Shown here in pieces: positions 1 through 12,949 of a stretch of 64,000 nt of DNA (its first letter is position 1; every line of letters begins with the position of its first letter). The translations under genes were made by a program, and so were the position numbers. The notes under the pieces were generated by a model. The model was not told the DNA's origin. It saw only the letters and a program-made list of their open reading frames with translations, and made no database searches. The stretch comes from Pipra filicauda (taxonomy: Eukaryota > Chordata > Aves > Passeriformes > Pipridae): positions 1,922,001-1,986,000 of the forward strand of contig NW_024104509.1 in NCBI RefSeq assembly GCF_003945595.2. The letters run 5' to 3'.

Positions 1-201
1 CTAGAACAGCTTAAGGTGTGTTTAACTAGGTGTATCATGCTGCTCTTGATAAGAGTAGTTCGGACATAAGTAAATGGTTTAAAGGATCATAAAATAAAAA
101 GTGCTAAAAAGGGAAATGCGATGCAGTGACAAAGCCTAGTAAAGAATTTATGATGTGACAATTGGTGTTTATGATCTGATGAACTCTGCATTTCTTTGCA
201 G
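1..201 (+). other. ALDH1A1: ALDH1A1 intron, 3' end
   Basis: AT-rich sequence ending in a polypyrimidine stretch and the acceptor AG at 200-201. The exon that codes for the general-base Glu lies upstream, outside the window. Confidence 0.85.
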
Positions 202-386
202 TGGACACCGCGGTGGAATTTGCACATATTGGTGTGTTCTATCACCAGGGACAGTGTTGTATAGCAGGATCTAGGATTTTTGTGGAAGAGCCTATTTATG
301 ATGAGTTTGTTCGCCGAAGCATTGAAAGAGCAAAGAAGTATACTCTTGGGAATCCTCTGTTGCCTGATGTACAGCAAGGCCCTCAA
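202..386 (+). CDS. ALDH1A1: ALDH1A1 coding exon with catalytic cysteine (human exon 9 equivalent)
   Basis: First of five coding exons of aldehyde dehydrogenase 1A1 seen here. The enzyme is a cytosolic homotetramer that oxidises retinal to retinoic acid, and other aldehydes, with NAD+. The exon is 185 bp, the usual length for this exon, with AG before it and GTAAGT after it. It enters two bases into a codon. It encodes the nucleophile loop: the VFYHQGQCC motif is visible, and by the family GQxC pattern the nucleophile is the second Cys (codon 258-260). The protein then runs through [20 protein letters not shown] and [14 protein letters not shown]. It is nearly identical to mammalian ALDH1A1 in this stretch. 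ALDH1A2 and ALDH1A3 are close paralogues, but the neighbouring TMC1 gene makes ALDH1A1 the best choice. Earlier exons lie to the left of the window. Confidence 0.97.
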
Positions 387-3300
387 GTAAGTAATGTTAC
401 ATGTTTCCACCATAATTATGTCACAACATCACAATTTAATGTGCTTATAAACCTATTGTTGCAGTACTTTCAAGGCTAAGTATGGTTTTCTAGTGGATAG
501 TCTAGAGGACGAGGAGGAAGAAACTGGAGAGATTGTTGTTTACAACACTATCATAAGCCAAAGGGTGAGGCCTCCTCTTTTCTACTTCCTTTTATTAGTG
601 AGGAGAACACTTATAAAAAATATAAGTGCTCTGAGAAACCTCCAATGCATCAGCTGTAAAAGTGCATTACAATCACCCATGTCATGTTAGAGGTTGCTAA
701 CTACATATTCAAATAGTGCCACTGTAAGTGACTAGCTTGAGGAAATAAGATTTTTAGTGTCTTTTCCCCTTTTTCAAGGTACTAGACCTTCATTATACTG
801 CTCTCAGTTTTAGAATATTACACAATTTAAATACAACAGTTTATTATTTTTTCCTGCTTTTGTTAAAAGGTTATGCCAGTAGTTTCCCCATCAAATGAAT
901 GCTAAAATGCAACATTAATAACTATAGTTATCACAATGCTGTGAATTCAATGGATCACATCAGACCATTGTTAAATTAGTTTTCATCTAATCTTATTTCC
1001 ATATCAGCTTATACTGCAGGCAGAGCTATTATGTGTACATTTGATTATCACAGAATAAAAGAACTGTTTTAGAGAAAGGAAAAAGTTGGAGACAAAGCAA
1101 TTCCCATACATTTGATAGTATAACGTGTTCTTCATTGGTTATCACAGTCATTTTATGTAATAAAAGACACCAAGTAAATTGGAAAAAAACACATTCCAAG
1201 CCACACAAGATTTGGGAAATTTAAAAATATTAAGGAAGGATACTATTTTATTTTCCTGCAATGTTTTCCTATGTTTTGATACAAGATAATAGATTCATCT
1301 GAATAAATTTTAAAAGGCCAAGAGCAGGAAGGTTCAAACAAGTGAATTCCAAGTGTCTGTTGTACAGCTAGTATAAAATTAACAGAGATCTTCTATCAGG
1401 TTATTGTGGCTTTACTGAGTTTGAAATTCATACTAACAATTTGAATGAGAAATGTAAGTAAACTTCTACTAAAAAAATAAGGAAGGTTAAATGTGAAAAA
1501 GCAATAATGAAAATATTTTAAAGAACAGAAAGATTTTTTTCTCCTCTAGTCTCACCATTTGCCATTATTGACTTATTTTTCTTCTTAGCAAACTTTAGCA
1601 GAAACTTAACAATTTTACAGATTAGCAAAGTTACTGCTTTTTGAACTGGTATGACCCCTTTTAATGGAAAATTGTGGTTTGGGTGTAGTTTCATTTGTGG
1701 TAATTATGTTAAATATCTCTCTTTGTCTTCAAATTGCTTGTGCTTTGACTGATTGTTCCTAGAAACAAAAACTGATAGCCTGTATCAGGCCTATTCACTG
1801 TGATGTCTTGCCATAGAGAAAAAGACGTACTTTTGTCCAGTTCACAGGCCCTCTGGGGCCGCACCTGCCCTAGACAGCAAGTTTGGGTAACACTGTGCAT
1901 GTTGGACACCAAAGCAGAGTCAAAAGCCCTATTGGAATTCAAAAGATACTATATACGCATTATTAAGAAAAACGATGATGATAATAACAAAGGAAGGACT
2001 GACAACATGAGCTGTATCATATAAACCTTGTTTTCTCTCCAAGATGTTTATGTGGCCACCAGGGTAGCAGAAATTTTATGTCTTCAGCATCCAGTAGGGC
2101 AAACATTTCTTTGAAAGTAAAATGACAGAGAGTGCAGTGAACTAAAAGTCATCTCCTTATAAATCCATATCCTTATAGCTATAAACTTTTATCACAGCTT
2201 TATTTAAATAGCTGTTTAGTCTAATATGTGTCCAGAATTCCCGAGAACCTTTGAAAATATTGTTGTGTTCTAAGACCATAGTAAAACTTGTTGCTCAGAC
2301 TGAAACTCAACATTTTTATTGCACAAATAAGAGAATAAGATACACACCTACTCTGCTCTGCTAACTGATGTGTATGATCACAGAGAAGAATAATCTGTGC
2401 AAGAGTCACTCTGGAAGTAATCTCAGTATCTTCGTGAGCTAGTACTTGAAGGACCGAAGTCTGAAATAATGAAGGAAAGAATCATGAAAATGGAGCAAAG
2501 AAAGAAAAGAAAAAGAGAATGTTAGAGACATTTACCAAACAAGCTTTATCATTAAGGTTTTTTTGACATACATGTTATCTTGTGCACAACTTCCCTTCAG
2601 GCCTGAAGGGTGATTGGTGGATTTGGACCTTGGAGGAGAGAAAACAATGTGTTATCTGTTTCTAGTCCCCATTTACACTATTTGTTTTTATCCATTTTGT
2701 CACAGCAAACTGGAAGGAGTTAGAGAAATATAAGCACTTGTTGTACTGTCACCATAAACTTCTTTTCCAGACTAAGGCCCGGCATTTTGCCAAACTATAG
2801 AACTAAACTGCAATATACTTGGCATATATTGAATTTGTTGGTAAGCCTGAGTGAATGGAAGGGCAGAGATTGGCTTCATATCGTAAACAATTTGTCATCT
2901 ATGTTTCTCAAATGACAAGTGTATTTGTCTTTATTCCATTAATAAATCAGAATGAATTAAAAATAACATTAAATTTAAATTATATTTAATAGTTGTTTTT
3001 TAACTTCCTCTCATATTTTAGGAAAGCAGTATGGCCAATCTACCAGACCTGATGAAGGACAGAAGGGTTTTGCTGGCTAGATCAAGCCCTCCATTATTTT
3101 TTCAGAGTCAAGCCCAGCAATTTTTGATTTGATGAACCATTTCTGGTTGGCAAGAGTACTGAGAAGTATAAGGCACATTAATTTTGTCCCTCTAAACCTC
3201 ATTCTAGTATGTCAAAATTTCTGATTATTGGTCTATTTGAGAAAAGCCTGCAAATTTTTTAGAAGTTAGTGACAAGAATATTAGCAGTGCTCACTACCTG

Positions 3301-3421
3301 TTCCACTTCAACACATGTAATTGAACAAAGTTGGAACATTGTTAAGTTTAGATCAGTGAGTTAGAAGACCAACTGTTATCAGTGTGTGCTGTTTTCATCC
3401 CTGAAATATCTTTTCATTTAG
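387..3421 (+). other. ALDH1A1: ALDH1A1 intron
   Basis: GT-AG intron of 3.0 kb, AT-rich. I see no recognisable repeat family, RNA gene or further exon in it. Short open frames at 493-690 and 1800-2024 carry no family signature. Confidence 0.85.
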
Positions 3422-3586
3422 ATTGACAAGGAGCAGTATAAAAAAATCCTGGAGCTAATCGAGAGTGGGAAAAAAGAAGGAGCCAAACTGGAATGTGGGG
3501 GAGGTCCATGGGGAGACAAGGGTTACTTCATCCAGCCCACAGTTTTTTCTAATGTTACTGATGATATGCGCATCGCCAAAGAAGAG
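3422..3586 (+). CDS. ALDH1A1: ALDH1A1 coding exon (human exon 10 equivalent)
   Basis: 165 bp, phase 0 at the 5' side, preceded by a TTTCATTTAG acceptor and followed by GTAAAT. It encodes [20 protein letters not shown], then a stretch with [34 protein letters not shown]. This is the part of the catalytic domain between the nucleophile loop and the EIFGP motif. The last codon is the Glu of EIFGP, which contacts the NAD+ nicotinamide ribose in this family; the IFGP part is in the next exon. Length and both boundaries match the vertebrate gene. Confidence 0.97.
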
Positions 3587-5487
3587 GTAAATAAATTTTT
3601 AGCCATCTGTTCTCTCACTGAAGGTTGTCTATTTAAATGTCTGTACAAAATACTCATTCAGAAGGCCAAGCAATGACATAAAAATGCTCTCGATAAGTCT
3701 GTTGTTCCATCTTGGTGATGTTTAAAGTGCTTTTGTTGGTTTCTGATGCCCATTTCACCAACTTGGTTGTGGTGAGGAGAGGAGTATGAGACTGGCCTGC
3801 CAACAAAGTCTCCTATTTAGAGTGGAAGCAGATAAATGCTGAGGTTTGGATTATTAACATCAGCCCATACTGCCTGTGTGTCACATACCAGCATCACAGT
3901 GACCAGTAACAGAGAAGCAAACAGTGGAGGCACAGCTTGTGAACAATTTACACTGCCTAGGGAGCCAATTAATTTAGTGTTAGGACACAACATGCACCAG
4001 GCAGCTATTTTGCAATATGAGAAACTAGTTGATTTGTACTTCCACATGCCTGTTGTTGTTGGCAATTACCGTACATCAGAGTTTTGCCTCTGTGGAGTTA
4101 TTTAACTTAGATCAGTTTTCAAGTGTGTCTACACATGACTGAAGAATCTTTTACTGACCCAACTGAGGTGACAGTGCCAGGGCATCAGTGAAAGTCTGCA
4201 AGGAACAGCAGAGAGGAGTGCAGAGCTGCTATGTCAGCTAGCTCTGTAAACACAGCCTCAAAGTCCAGTCATGACCTCTTCTCTGTGTTTTCTTATATTC
4301 ATCTTGATTAATAACTGCTGCAACTGGGCTGCAATTGGTGTCCATTATACTTCTTCATAAAAAAAGGTCCTTCAAAATCCTCCTAACTGTTGCTTTACAA
4401 AGCCAACAATACTACTGATGCAGTCTGATGAACATAGCTACTACATCCACCAAGAGTCAACAGCCCTAGTTAAAATGAACACCACAACAGCTAGAGTTAG
4501 TTGTGACAAGGAGAAAGCTGTAAAACAGGAGAGAGCTCTATGAGACAGAATTTGGATTGTTTCTGCCATCCAGGAGTCAGGTAAGAAACCACACAGAGTT
4601 ATGGGGTTTTTTGCTGCTCTATTAGTTTCTCTTTGGTCAGCAGTAAAACGACTGCTTCTCACATTATTTTAAATGTAAGGAAAAATGAAACCCCAGATAG
4701 CCAAGACAATTTAAAGAATATCCAAGTTTTGAAGCTCACAGTTTGAATAGTAGGGGAATGTTCAGTGATTTTCTGACCTATGTAAATCAACTATTGCAAC
4801 ACTAGTTAGAAACTAACATTAAAACTCAGTCAGGTAGAAAGCTCACAATCTGTTGGAATAGGAGTAATTGGATGTAGTAATGTCCCCTTACAATACACAG
4901 TCTTGGCATATTGTGGTGGGCATGGGCACCTCTGGCTGAGAACACGGAGTGATTGTAGCAGGAAAGCGGAACCTGAAGGACTATTTTCTCACCTAACACC
5001 CATATGGAAAGCAGAATTAGTTGTTCCACTTGGAGTACATTCCCAATTGTGCAGCTACCTACAGAGACAAAAGTCTAATAGAAAATTTAGGTGAAGAAAA
5101 ATTGCATGTCTTTCTCAGCTTTAAAACTAGAGTTTGCCAAGAAAATACCCATTTGTTGGTAACCAATATAGATATCTAGCAGAGTGTGACAGCATGTTAG
5201 CTACCTTTATGGTGGGAGTCTTTTAATCCTTGTTATTTGTTTTCATAATTTATTTATTTATTGTTTTATTAATCATTTTATGATAGGCTATCTTGATTTA
5301 CATCATATTTCAAAAATCTTTATGTGAATTTACAGTATTTTTTAGAAATTTTTCCTGAAATATACAGTCTTGGCTGAATGAATTCAGGAACAAAACCATC
5401 TAATAGATATAAATTTAATAAATATAAATTACTTAAAATAGTAAGTTATTCTAGTCCAGTTTAAAAGCTTACATGTGTTTGATACAG
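3587..5487 (+). other. ALDH1A1: ALDH1A1 intron
   Basis: GT-AG intron of 1.9 kb. No mobile element or RNA gene recognised. The open frames on both strands at 3817-4105 and 4826-5094 overlap each other and show no homology that I recognise. Confidence 0.85.
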
Positions 5488-5645
5488 ATATTTGGACCTG
5501 TTCAACAAATCATGAAGTTTAAAACTATAGATGAAGTAATCAAGAGAGCAAATAATACTACGTATGGTTTAGCAGCAGCAGTTTTTACCAAAGACATTGA
5601 TAAAGCATTGACGTTTGCAGCTGCTCTTCAGGCTGGAACAGTATG
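5488..5645 (+). CDS. ALDH1A1: ALDH1A1 coding exon (human exon 11 equivalent)
   Basis: 158 bp between a GATACAG acceptor and a GTAAGT donor. It encodes [20 protein letters not shown], then [20 protein letters not shown] and [13 protein letters not shown]. The Trp codon is split TG|G across the donor, as in other vertebrate ALDH1A genes. It supplies the rest of the EIFGP cofactor-binding motif and part of the substrate-channel region. No stops or frame breaks. Confidence 0.97.
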
Positions 5646-7627
5646 GTAAGTCACGCTTTTTTAAATTCTTCCTTTAGATCTGCAGGTGTCAATGGCACTG
5701 ATTGTAGGACATTTTCACACTTTTTTGGGTGGTATATTTTTATATTTATTCCTTGTCATCTTTGTAGAGGTGGATCATTGTCATCCTCCTCTGTATCTCC
5801 TCCCCTCACCTTTCCCTACTTAATGTGCTATTAAATACTTACATCTTGAAAGTCTTCACACAATTGGCCTGTAAACTTAGTCTAAAAAAGGAAATTGACT
5901 TGCTAAAAAGGAAAGGAAACAATAAAAAAATACAGTGAGAGTACCCTCTTTCTTTACGTTCAGGATCTGGGGATAAATTAATAGAGAGCACGCAAAGGAA
6001 GGGAGCAAAGGTGGTAAAGGGCCTTGAGGGGAAGTCGCATGAGGAGTGGCTGAGGTCACTTGACCTGTGCAGCCTGGAGAAGAGGAGACTGAGGGGAGAC
6101 CTTATTGCAGTCTACAACTTCCTCATGAGGGGAAGAGGAGGGGCAGGCACTGATCTCTTCTCTGTGGTGACCAGTGACAGACCTGAGGGAACGCCCTGAA
6201 GTTGTGTCAGAGTAGATTTAGGTTGCATATTAGAAAAAGGTTCTTCATCCAGAGGGTGGTTGGGCACTGGAATAGGCTTTCTGGGGAAGTGGTCACAACA
6301 CCAAGCCTGCCAAAATTCAAGAAGTATTTGGACAATGCTCTCAGGCACATAATGTGACTCTTGGGGATGGTTCTGTGCAGGGCCAGGAGTTGGACTCGAT
6401 GATCCTTGTGGGTCCCTTCCAACTCAGCATATTCTGTGATTCTGTGAATACCTAATTTATGGGGATTGTTTTCAGTATTGTGTAAAGAAATTAGTTATCT
6501 GAAGTTCTGTGGCCATTAGCCTGGGCAGAACATCCATCTGTAATGGAAAAAATTGATAAAATGTGATTGAACAAAGGAAGGAAACACAAGCTGAGGGAGA
6601 ACTGCTACAAGGCCAACTATTTCCAGCAATGGAAAAGAAGAGGCAACCTACATAGAGCTGGAAAATAAAAGGATAAGAGATACAAGAGTGAAAGCTTGGA
6701 GGCATAGCAGACTGAGTCTAGACACTATCACTGACAAGAACCTGCTTTTCCATACAATTATTTCAATGTATCAGAAGGAGAACAACCAGTTTTACTTGAA
6801 TGCAAAACCTGTGTCCAATTTACATTTTATCTGAAAGCACTTGCAACGAGCAAAAATTCCTGCCCAGGTCCTGTGACCTAAAACCAGATACTTTCTAAAA
6901 ATAAGTTAACAGTTTTGACTTAGGAGTTGTTATTCTTTATATGGAAGAAAGTTTCAAACAGAGGTAGAATCTTTGGGTTTTGCTCTTACATGATTGGTGG
7001 TCTAGGAATCCTTAACTATGAACAGAATCTCTTCTGTTGAAACCAGCAGACTGGCAGAAGAGATTATAAAATATGTAAATAGAGAATATTTGATTTGACA
7101 AGGTTGTATGACAAAAAGAGCTTCTCAGTCAGGAAGCAGGATGCACATTCTGCCAAAATTCTTCATACTTACAAATTCCCCTTTGAAGTTCCTTTCTTAC
7201 TCATTGTATCTTGTTCTCAACTACAATACAGAATATGGTTTAACTGAGTAGAATCAAACAAAACTTCCTAAACATGTACTGAAGCTATCATGAGTTTATC
7301 AATAAGAAATGGACCTGCAGAAGACTTAGCTTTGGCTAGTGTTTTGTTTGAGAGCTGATGTACAAGTTAGGAGCTTTATTGAGGCTATCAGAGAAAGGTA
7401 TGATGGTCATTCTGCTTGAAGACCCTTCATGAGTATTACAACTGTAGTTGATTTTAATGCTTAATTTCTCTGAACCTTAAACTACATTTATTTTTGCAAA
7501 TATATTACTTAGTTCTAGTTTGTGACTATCACCATAGGTTTCTTACAGTTGACAGAAAAAACATTGATTTTGCAGAAGTGAAAAAAGTTTCTTCACACTA
7601 TCAAAAGTAATTTTTCTGTTCTTCCAG
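5646..7627 (+). other. ALDH1A1: ALDH1A1 intron carrying a CR1 3' end
   Basis: GT-AG intron of 2.0 kb. It contains one CR1 fragment (5995-6447) in the gene's own orientation. The rest is unique AT-rich sequence. Confidence 0.85.
5995..6447 (+). mobile_element. CR1 LINE, 3' end fragment
   Basis: A 5'-truncated CR1 retrotransposon of about 450 bp. Hallmarks: the ORF2 tail phrase around CAGCCTGGAGAAGAGGAGAC (6069-6088), the stretch coding for the R-F-F-I-Q-R-V-V motif near 6240-6260, the terminal phrase GTTGGACTCGATGATCCTTG (6391-6410) followed by GGGTCCCTTCCAACTCAGCA, and a tail of two ATTCTGTGA repeats ending at 6447. It has no poly(A), as is normal for CR1. It does not disturb the splice sites of the ALDH1A1 intron. 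Confidence 0.95.
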
Positions 7628-7702
7628 GGTTAATTGTTATAGTGCAGTGTCTGCTCAGTGTCCTTTTGGAGGTTTTAAGATGTCAGGAAATGGACGAGAA
7701 AT
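7628..7702 (+). CDS. ALDH1A1: ALDH1A1 coding exon (human exon 12 equivalent)
   Basis: 75 bp between a CTTCCAG acceptor and a GTAAGT donor. It completes the split Trp codon and encodes [20 protein letters not shown] followed by NGRE and the first two bases of a Met codon. [13 protein letters not shown] is a family signature near the C-terminus, forming part of the oligomerisation and active-site wall region. The exon is the length expected for vertebrate ALDH1A1. Confidence 0.97.
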
Positions 7703-9857
7703 GTAAGTAAATACTTTAAAAAATGTAGATTCACAGGAACTACAAAACGAAATTCCAAACCCCAACTTTAAATATGCATAACTGGGATGTCCAGTTTGAG
7801 ATTTTGTCACATTAGGCTAGTATTTAGAGGCTTCGGGTTGTCAGAGGCAATATCAACCAAACAATTCCTCCACAAATAAGAAAATTGTTAAGATACACCC
7901 TTTTTCAAAATTACTGGCTTTAGAAGCTTGCAATCTACTGATGAGCAAAACTGACCAGTTTGGTTTTGGTTTACAGTTTTTGTACGTATAGAGAAACTGT
8001 CATTTTCATGAAGATATATATGTGTGTAGTTTGTGATATCCCCTTCAAATGCTAGGCTTTGGAAAAGAAGAGACTTTTCAAAATCCTAGATTTAAATAAG
8101 AGTTTGCAGTTAAAGCCTTGTGACAGCAATGTTTTTACAGTACATGCCAACTTGGCCAAAAGTTATGATGAAAACAGTGCTCTGTAGTCTTTGGACCTTT
8201 GTTTTTTTCCCAAAATAGAAGTGGAGTATTATACAAAAATCATAAACTAATCAAATTTTTTCAAACCTCTAAGTTTTAGTCCAGTTTCCACTTGAATCAT
8301 GTCCTGTTTTATCTTTATTTGTCCTTTGTTAAAAATGCCACATATATAGGAACAAAAAATTATTTTTAAAGCCATAACTAAAAATCAATACTTGTAAGCT
8401 TTTCCTTTTATTAAGACAAATCCATAAAAATTTTAATGAATGATAGAAGTAGTTAAAAAATATATGTGTAGGTGAGGTGCTTCAGAGCTTCTTTTTATGT
8501 ATTTTTTTTAAGAGATAAAGACTAGTATTTTCATAGTTGCTCATCACTGGACACAGTCTGCTCCTTATGGCAAAGCTCCCGCTAGCTTCAAAGGAAATGG
8601 ACTCAAGTCAATGCTGAGAGCTTTAGAAAACTGCAAAATGGAAAAATGCAATAATTTAGACCATTATTATCAAATACTGGTTTGCATTTGGTGGGTGCCA
8701 AAAAATTGGACATAATCAATTCTGAATCACAGTCTTTAGCAGAAATATTTTTTGAATTCGTTCGCTAGAAATAACAGAAAAACAATAAGAGACTATCAAA
8801 AATATTTTTTTTCTATAACAGTGCATTTGGAAGGAGTTAAGCTTTTGTGCTAATTAAGTTTTTTGGTTCAAAGTCACAATTATCAGACCAATAAAAATAT
8901 TCCTGCTAAAGGACAAGGATAGAATTATCACCAGATAGATGTCTGTTTGGAAAAAAAATTGTAAATATACAGCAGTCAGTTTTAGGAGAGGCAGAAATAT
9001 GTGTGAAACAGCTGCACTGAAATAATTAGGAACTCAGTGTCAAGCCACTTCCTTGAACCCCAGAATTAAATTCCCTGTATAATTCTTGGAATGATAATAC
9101 CATTATGAATTAAACTACTGAATGTCACATACTAACAGAATGGCTCTTCAGAAATTAAGGGAATCAGTAAACATATTCCCCTAGTACAAGGGTCCTGAAC
9201 AGAGACTTCTGTTTTGCCTATATGCCTATCTAGTAACATGTCAGTGAGAACGGCAGAACTTTATACTGTAGCAAATCTATGTTCGTAAAGCAATCAGTTA
9301 TGTCTAGTTTGTGTCAGATGTCAAATATCTAGGCACACAAACAAGCTTCAACTCATCACTGAAAATGTAAAGGTGAATCATGCTAAAACATGTCAAATAT
9401 TAAAGTTTTTTTCATTGTCTGAGAGTTTTCATCATGGATCAATTATGTCCTCCATTTGCTTGAGATGAAGTGTCTATTCTTTAATACTGGAGAAAATTCT
9501 TGGCTTTAGAAGAAGACCTTTATGACCTTTGCAAATAACTTGTTGAGCGTGCTTGAGAAGATCTAATATGTTCTTGATTTGCTGCACAGAAATGCAATTT
9601 AGAAATATTCTAAATTAAATGCCATTCTTTTGCACAGATAAATTGCTGTCTCTCCCACTTTTCTCAGGAAACTGTTGCTGTAGCTTTTCAAAAGGTTTTC
9701 AGCAGCAGTCTAGCTGCACAGCTGTGTTCCAAATATGTCCAGTGTACTTGTTATATATATATGGCCAATTGCACAGCATCACTGAAAATCCCATCCAGAA
9801 TAAAACTCATATAAAAAGCATTAGCATAAATATTGCTCTTGGTTCTCTTTTATCTAG
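7703..9857 (+). other. ALDH1A1: ALDH1A1 last intron
   Basis: GT-AG intron of 2.15 kb with acceptor TTTTATCTAG. AT-rich, with no recognised repeat or RNA. Confidence 0.85.
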
Positions 9858-9930
9858 GGGAGAATATGGACTCCATGAATACACAGAAGTTAAGACTGTC
9901 ACAATCAAAATCCCACAGAAGAACTCGTAA
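9858..9930 (+). CDS. ALDH1A1: ALDH1A1 terminal coding exon
   Basis: The first base completes a Met codon, then the exon encodes GEYGLHEYTEVKTVTIKIPQ, KNS and a TAA stop at 9928-9930. The C-terminal YTEVKTVT and final KNS match vertebrate ALDH1A1. The exon sum in the window (185+165+158+75+73 bp) keeps one open frame. A Met rather than the Leu usual in mammals precedes GEYG; this is a conservative change. Confidence 0.97.
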
Positions 9931-10530
9931 TGCTTCTTGAGGTGCAGAATCTAACAGCTTCAAATGAATCTGAAAAGACCATCTGAGTTCTTAAATGTTT
10001 TATTGTCCAAATGATTCATTAACCTTTTTGCTTTCTGATTATATAAGAGGTACTTGCTTGCATTAACAATATAAGGAATAACATAGAAAAGTTTAATTTG
10101 ATTAATTGTGATAAGGAATCTTTAATGTCTGGTACATAGCTAACTAATTTTAAAAGTTCATGTCCAGAAAGATCTACTCCTGTTTTCAGTTGAAGCTCTC
10201 TGTAGTGCTATGAAAATTTGCCTACTTTGCAGGTACAGTTTGAATTTTTGTGGTCTTCTAAATGTTAGATGGCAAGCTCTCTTTGCATTTTCTGGTTTTT
10301 GTGGCCATAACAAAAGCACTTATGAGTAGTTAGCAGATAGATACTTTTCTGTATCTTTCTCCAGATGTATTTCTTAGAAGATTAAATTTGTTCATGATGC
10401 TACACAGATGTAACATTAAAAAAAATTAAAAAAAATTAAAATTCACCTACAAAACCTACTACTTCTCCTTTCATTAGACTTTTCTACTACACTAGTTTAC
10501 TAATAAATAATACTAATAAACAATAGTTTA
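9931..10530 (+). other. ALDH1A1: Probable ALDH1A1 3' UTR
   Basis: AT-rich sequence after the stop codon. Candidate poly(A) signals are ATTAAA at 10381-10386 and AATAAA at 10502-10507 and 10515-10520. Which one is used cannot be told from sequence, so the end is approximate. Confidence 0.5.
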
Positions 10531-12949
10531 CTATTTGGCACTATGTAGCACAGAGGCACCACTGGTGTGTTCAGCTCATCAGACTTATATCTGCTATATG
10601 GAGACTAAAGTCCCTAATATTTTGTCAGTATTATAATTGGAAGAATATGAACACACAGAACACTAAGCCAGAAGGGACAACACTTGGCTTGTGTCTGGTA
10701 TGGTCCAATCACTAACCATCCATCTCTTAAAAGCACACTAGGGCTAGTCTGAAGCCACTCCCCTCTGAATGTGTTCTATGTGGGTGGTTGGTTCTCTTGT
10801 CTTCCCAGCATCCTTTGGCAGCACAGGACTGAAAATCCTGCCCTACTTATGCTGCCTGCAACTGCAAGCCCAAGCAAAGAATGACTGAAATATAACGCAA
10901 AAAAAGGGAAAACCCAGCATAATAGAGGAGTATAGGAGAAGGACCAACTCGACCTTTGCATGCATATATACATTCTGTTTAGAATGTCTAAACTATTTTA
11001 ATACTGTTTTCAGCAACATTGTAAATATACGGTTCAGTTCCTCTTTGACAGTCTTGACAGGTAAAAGAAAGCTTTCAGTGGTCTTGTTTTGTCAATTTTA
11101 ATGTTTCAGTATGATCAAAATGTAACATCTAGTAGGCACTTTTAAGTTACCATTTTTTCAAATGCCTTGAGCTTTGGATTGATCTGATGACACACTGAAG
11201 TTGTTCACAAGAGATGCCAGTGTAAAGAGATATACCCTTTGGCATCCCTTACAAGAGCACACTAGTTCACAGTACATGATGGTGATCAAACCAGAAAAAA
11301 AATCAGAATATAGTCTCATTTGTTCCTCAACTCAGAAGCGAGGTCAGGAGGGGATTTCTCTCCACAATCTACACACTATTAGTAATAACACAATCTCTCT
11401 GTGAGCACAAGAATTGTCCTTTCAAAATTAAGTGTCTTTGTAATTACGTTCATAGTATTAAAGTCTCCATCTGATGGTGAAATATCTGCTATATGTCTTT
11501 CTTACATCTGCACATGAGTATGGTGACTTGTGGTCTGGACAGTAATAAATGAAGACTTAAACTCTGCAAATATTACACAGGTAATCAAGGAGGTCCTTTC
11601 CTTCTGGGCTTGAATCACTATCATGTTGCCCCAGCTACATACCAAAGCAGTACCATTGAAATTTACTGGGATGAAACACAACAGTATTAGTTGATCTTTT
11701 TATGAACATTGCTTAAAGTGTTAGCAAAGTTGTAGTCGGTATTTCACCGAGAAAGAATTTTAACAAGAGAAATGAACTTGTTGCATGGCCTTTCAAAGCT
11801 CCTGAAAATGGACTACTAATAGCAGCAGCAGTTACTATGTTTGGATTGAAACGATTATATTTTTTCATGTAGTTCTTGAAGGCAGTGGTTGTCTAGGTAA
11901 ACAATGTAGAGGAAAATCTCCACAGATTTCAGTAGGACTATTTTTTTTAGTGAAAATTCCTTTAACACTATTGAAGGTACACCTTTAATTTTCATGAAAG
12001 TAGGACGAAGGAGAAGATATTGCAGTCTTATTGGAAAATTGTCTGTTTCAAGGAATTTTATACTATATAGAAAACCAAGTCCTAGAAACTTGGAGTCCTT
12101 AAAGTCATTGTCTTGCCATCCGTGAGGTGATCCCTGCCCCTGACACAATATTTTTTCTAAAAAAGAGGGAAGCTTTTGAATAGCAACAGAGGCATAGAGA
12201 GACCCTTAGGCTATTCAGTCAAAATAGTGAAGTTGTAAGGAATTCTCATTCTGTCTCAAGAAAGAAAATTACTGATAATCCTTGACTACTAGATATCCAG
12301 GTCTTAAGACAGACAAGAGAATATATGGAGAAAATATTCAGAGCAAGAAAGGCATCTGGCTTGGATAAAGAGTGAAAATTCCCTGATGAAGTAGGGCTTT
12401 AGGGAGGTATTTGAAAAGATGTGAGAACTTGGCAGCCAAAAGGATTGTGGGGAAGCAGGGTAGGCTATTCCATCTGGGACACAAAAGATAAGTGAAAGAA
12501 AAAAAGGGAGAAAGGAAGGGAGCTGTAACAGAAGCAGTAACAGAAGTACAAGGAGTCTGATGAGGAAGGAAAGCAAAGTTAAGGATCACCTTGAGATTCT
12601 GATAGATCTCACTGTAAGATCTCATTATAATTTTGTAAGATTTAACATGAAGGACTTTAATAGACGAACTGTGCTTCTCCAGCCCCTTTATCATGTTTGC
12701 TATCATATTGTTTTTGAATTCCTGATTCTTCTGCTCTCTGTCTTTTCATTCAAGTCATGCTCCAGTTCTCTTGGTGTTAATATTGTCTTCCAAGTGAGAT
12801 TTCAATAACTCCTTATTAGGAAAAGTCCACTTTAAACTAAAGTAGCAAAAAAAGACTCTTTGAAAATTTGGAAATAATAGTTTCCTGTGAACCTAGTAGA
12901 AGGTCTTAAGAAATGAATTATAACTCTTATTATGCTGACGGAAAAACAG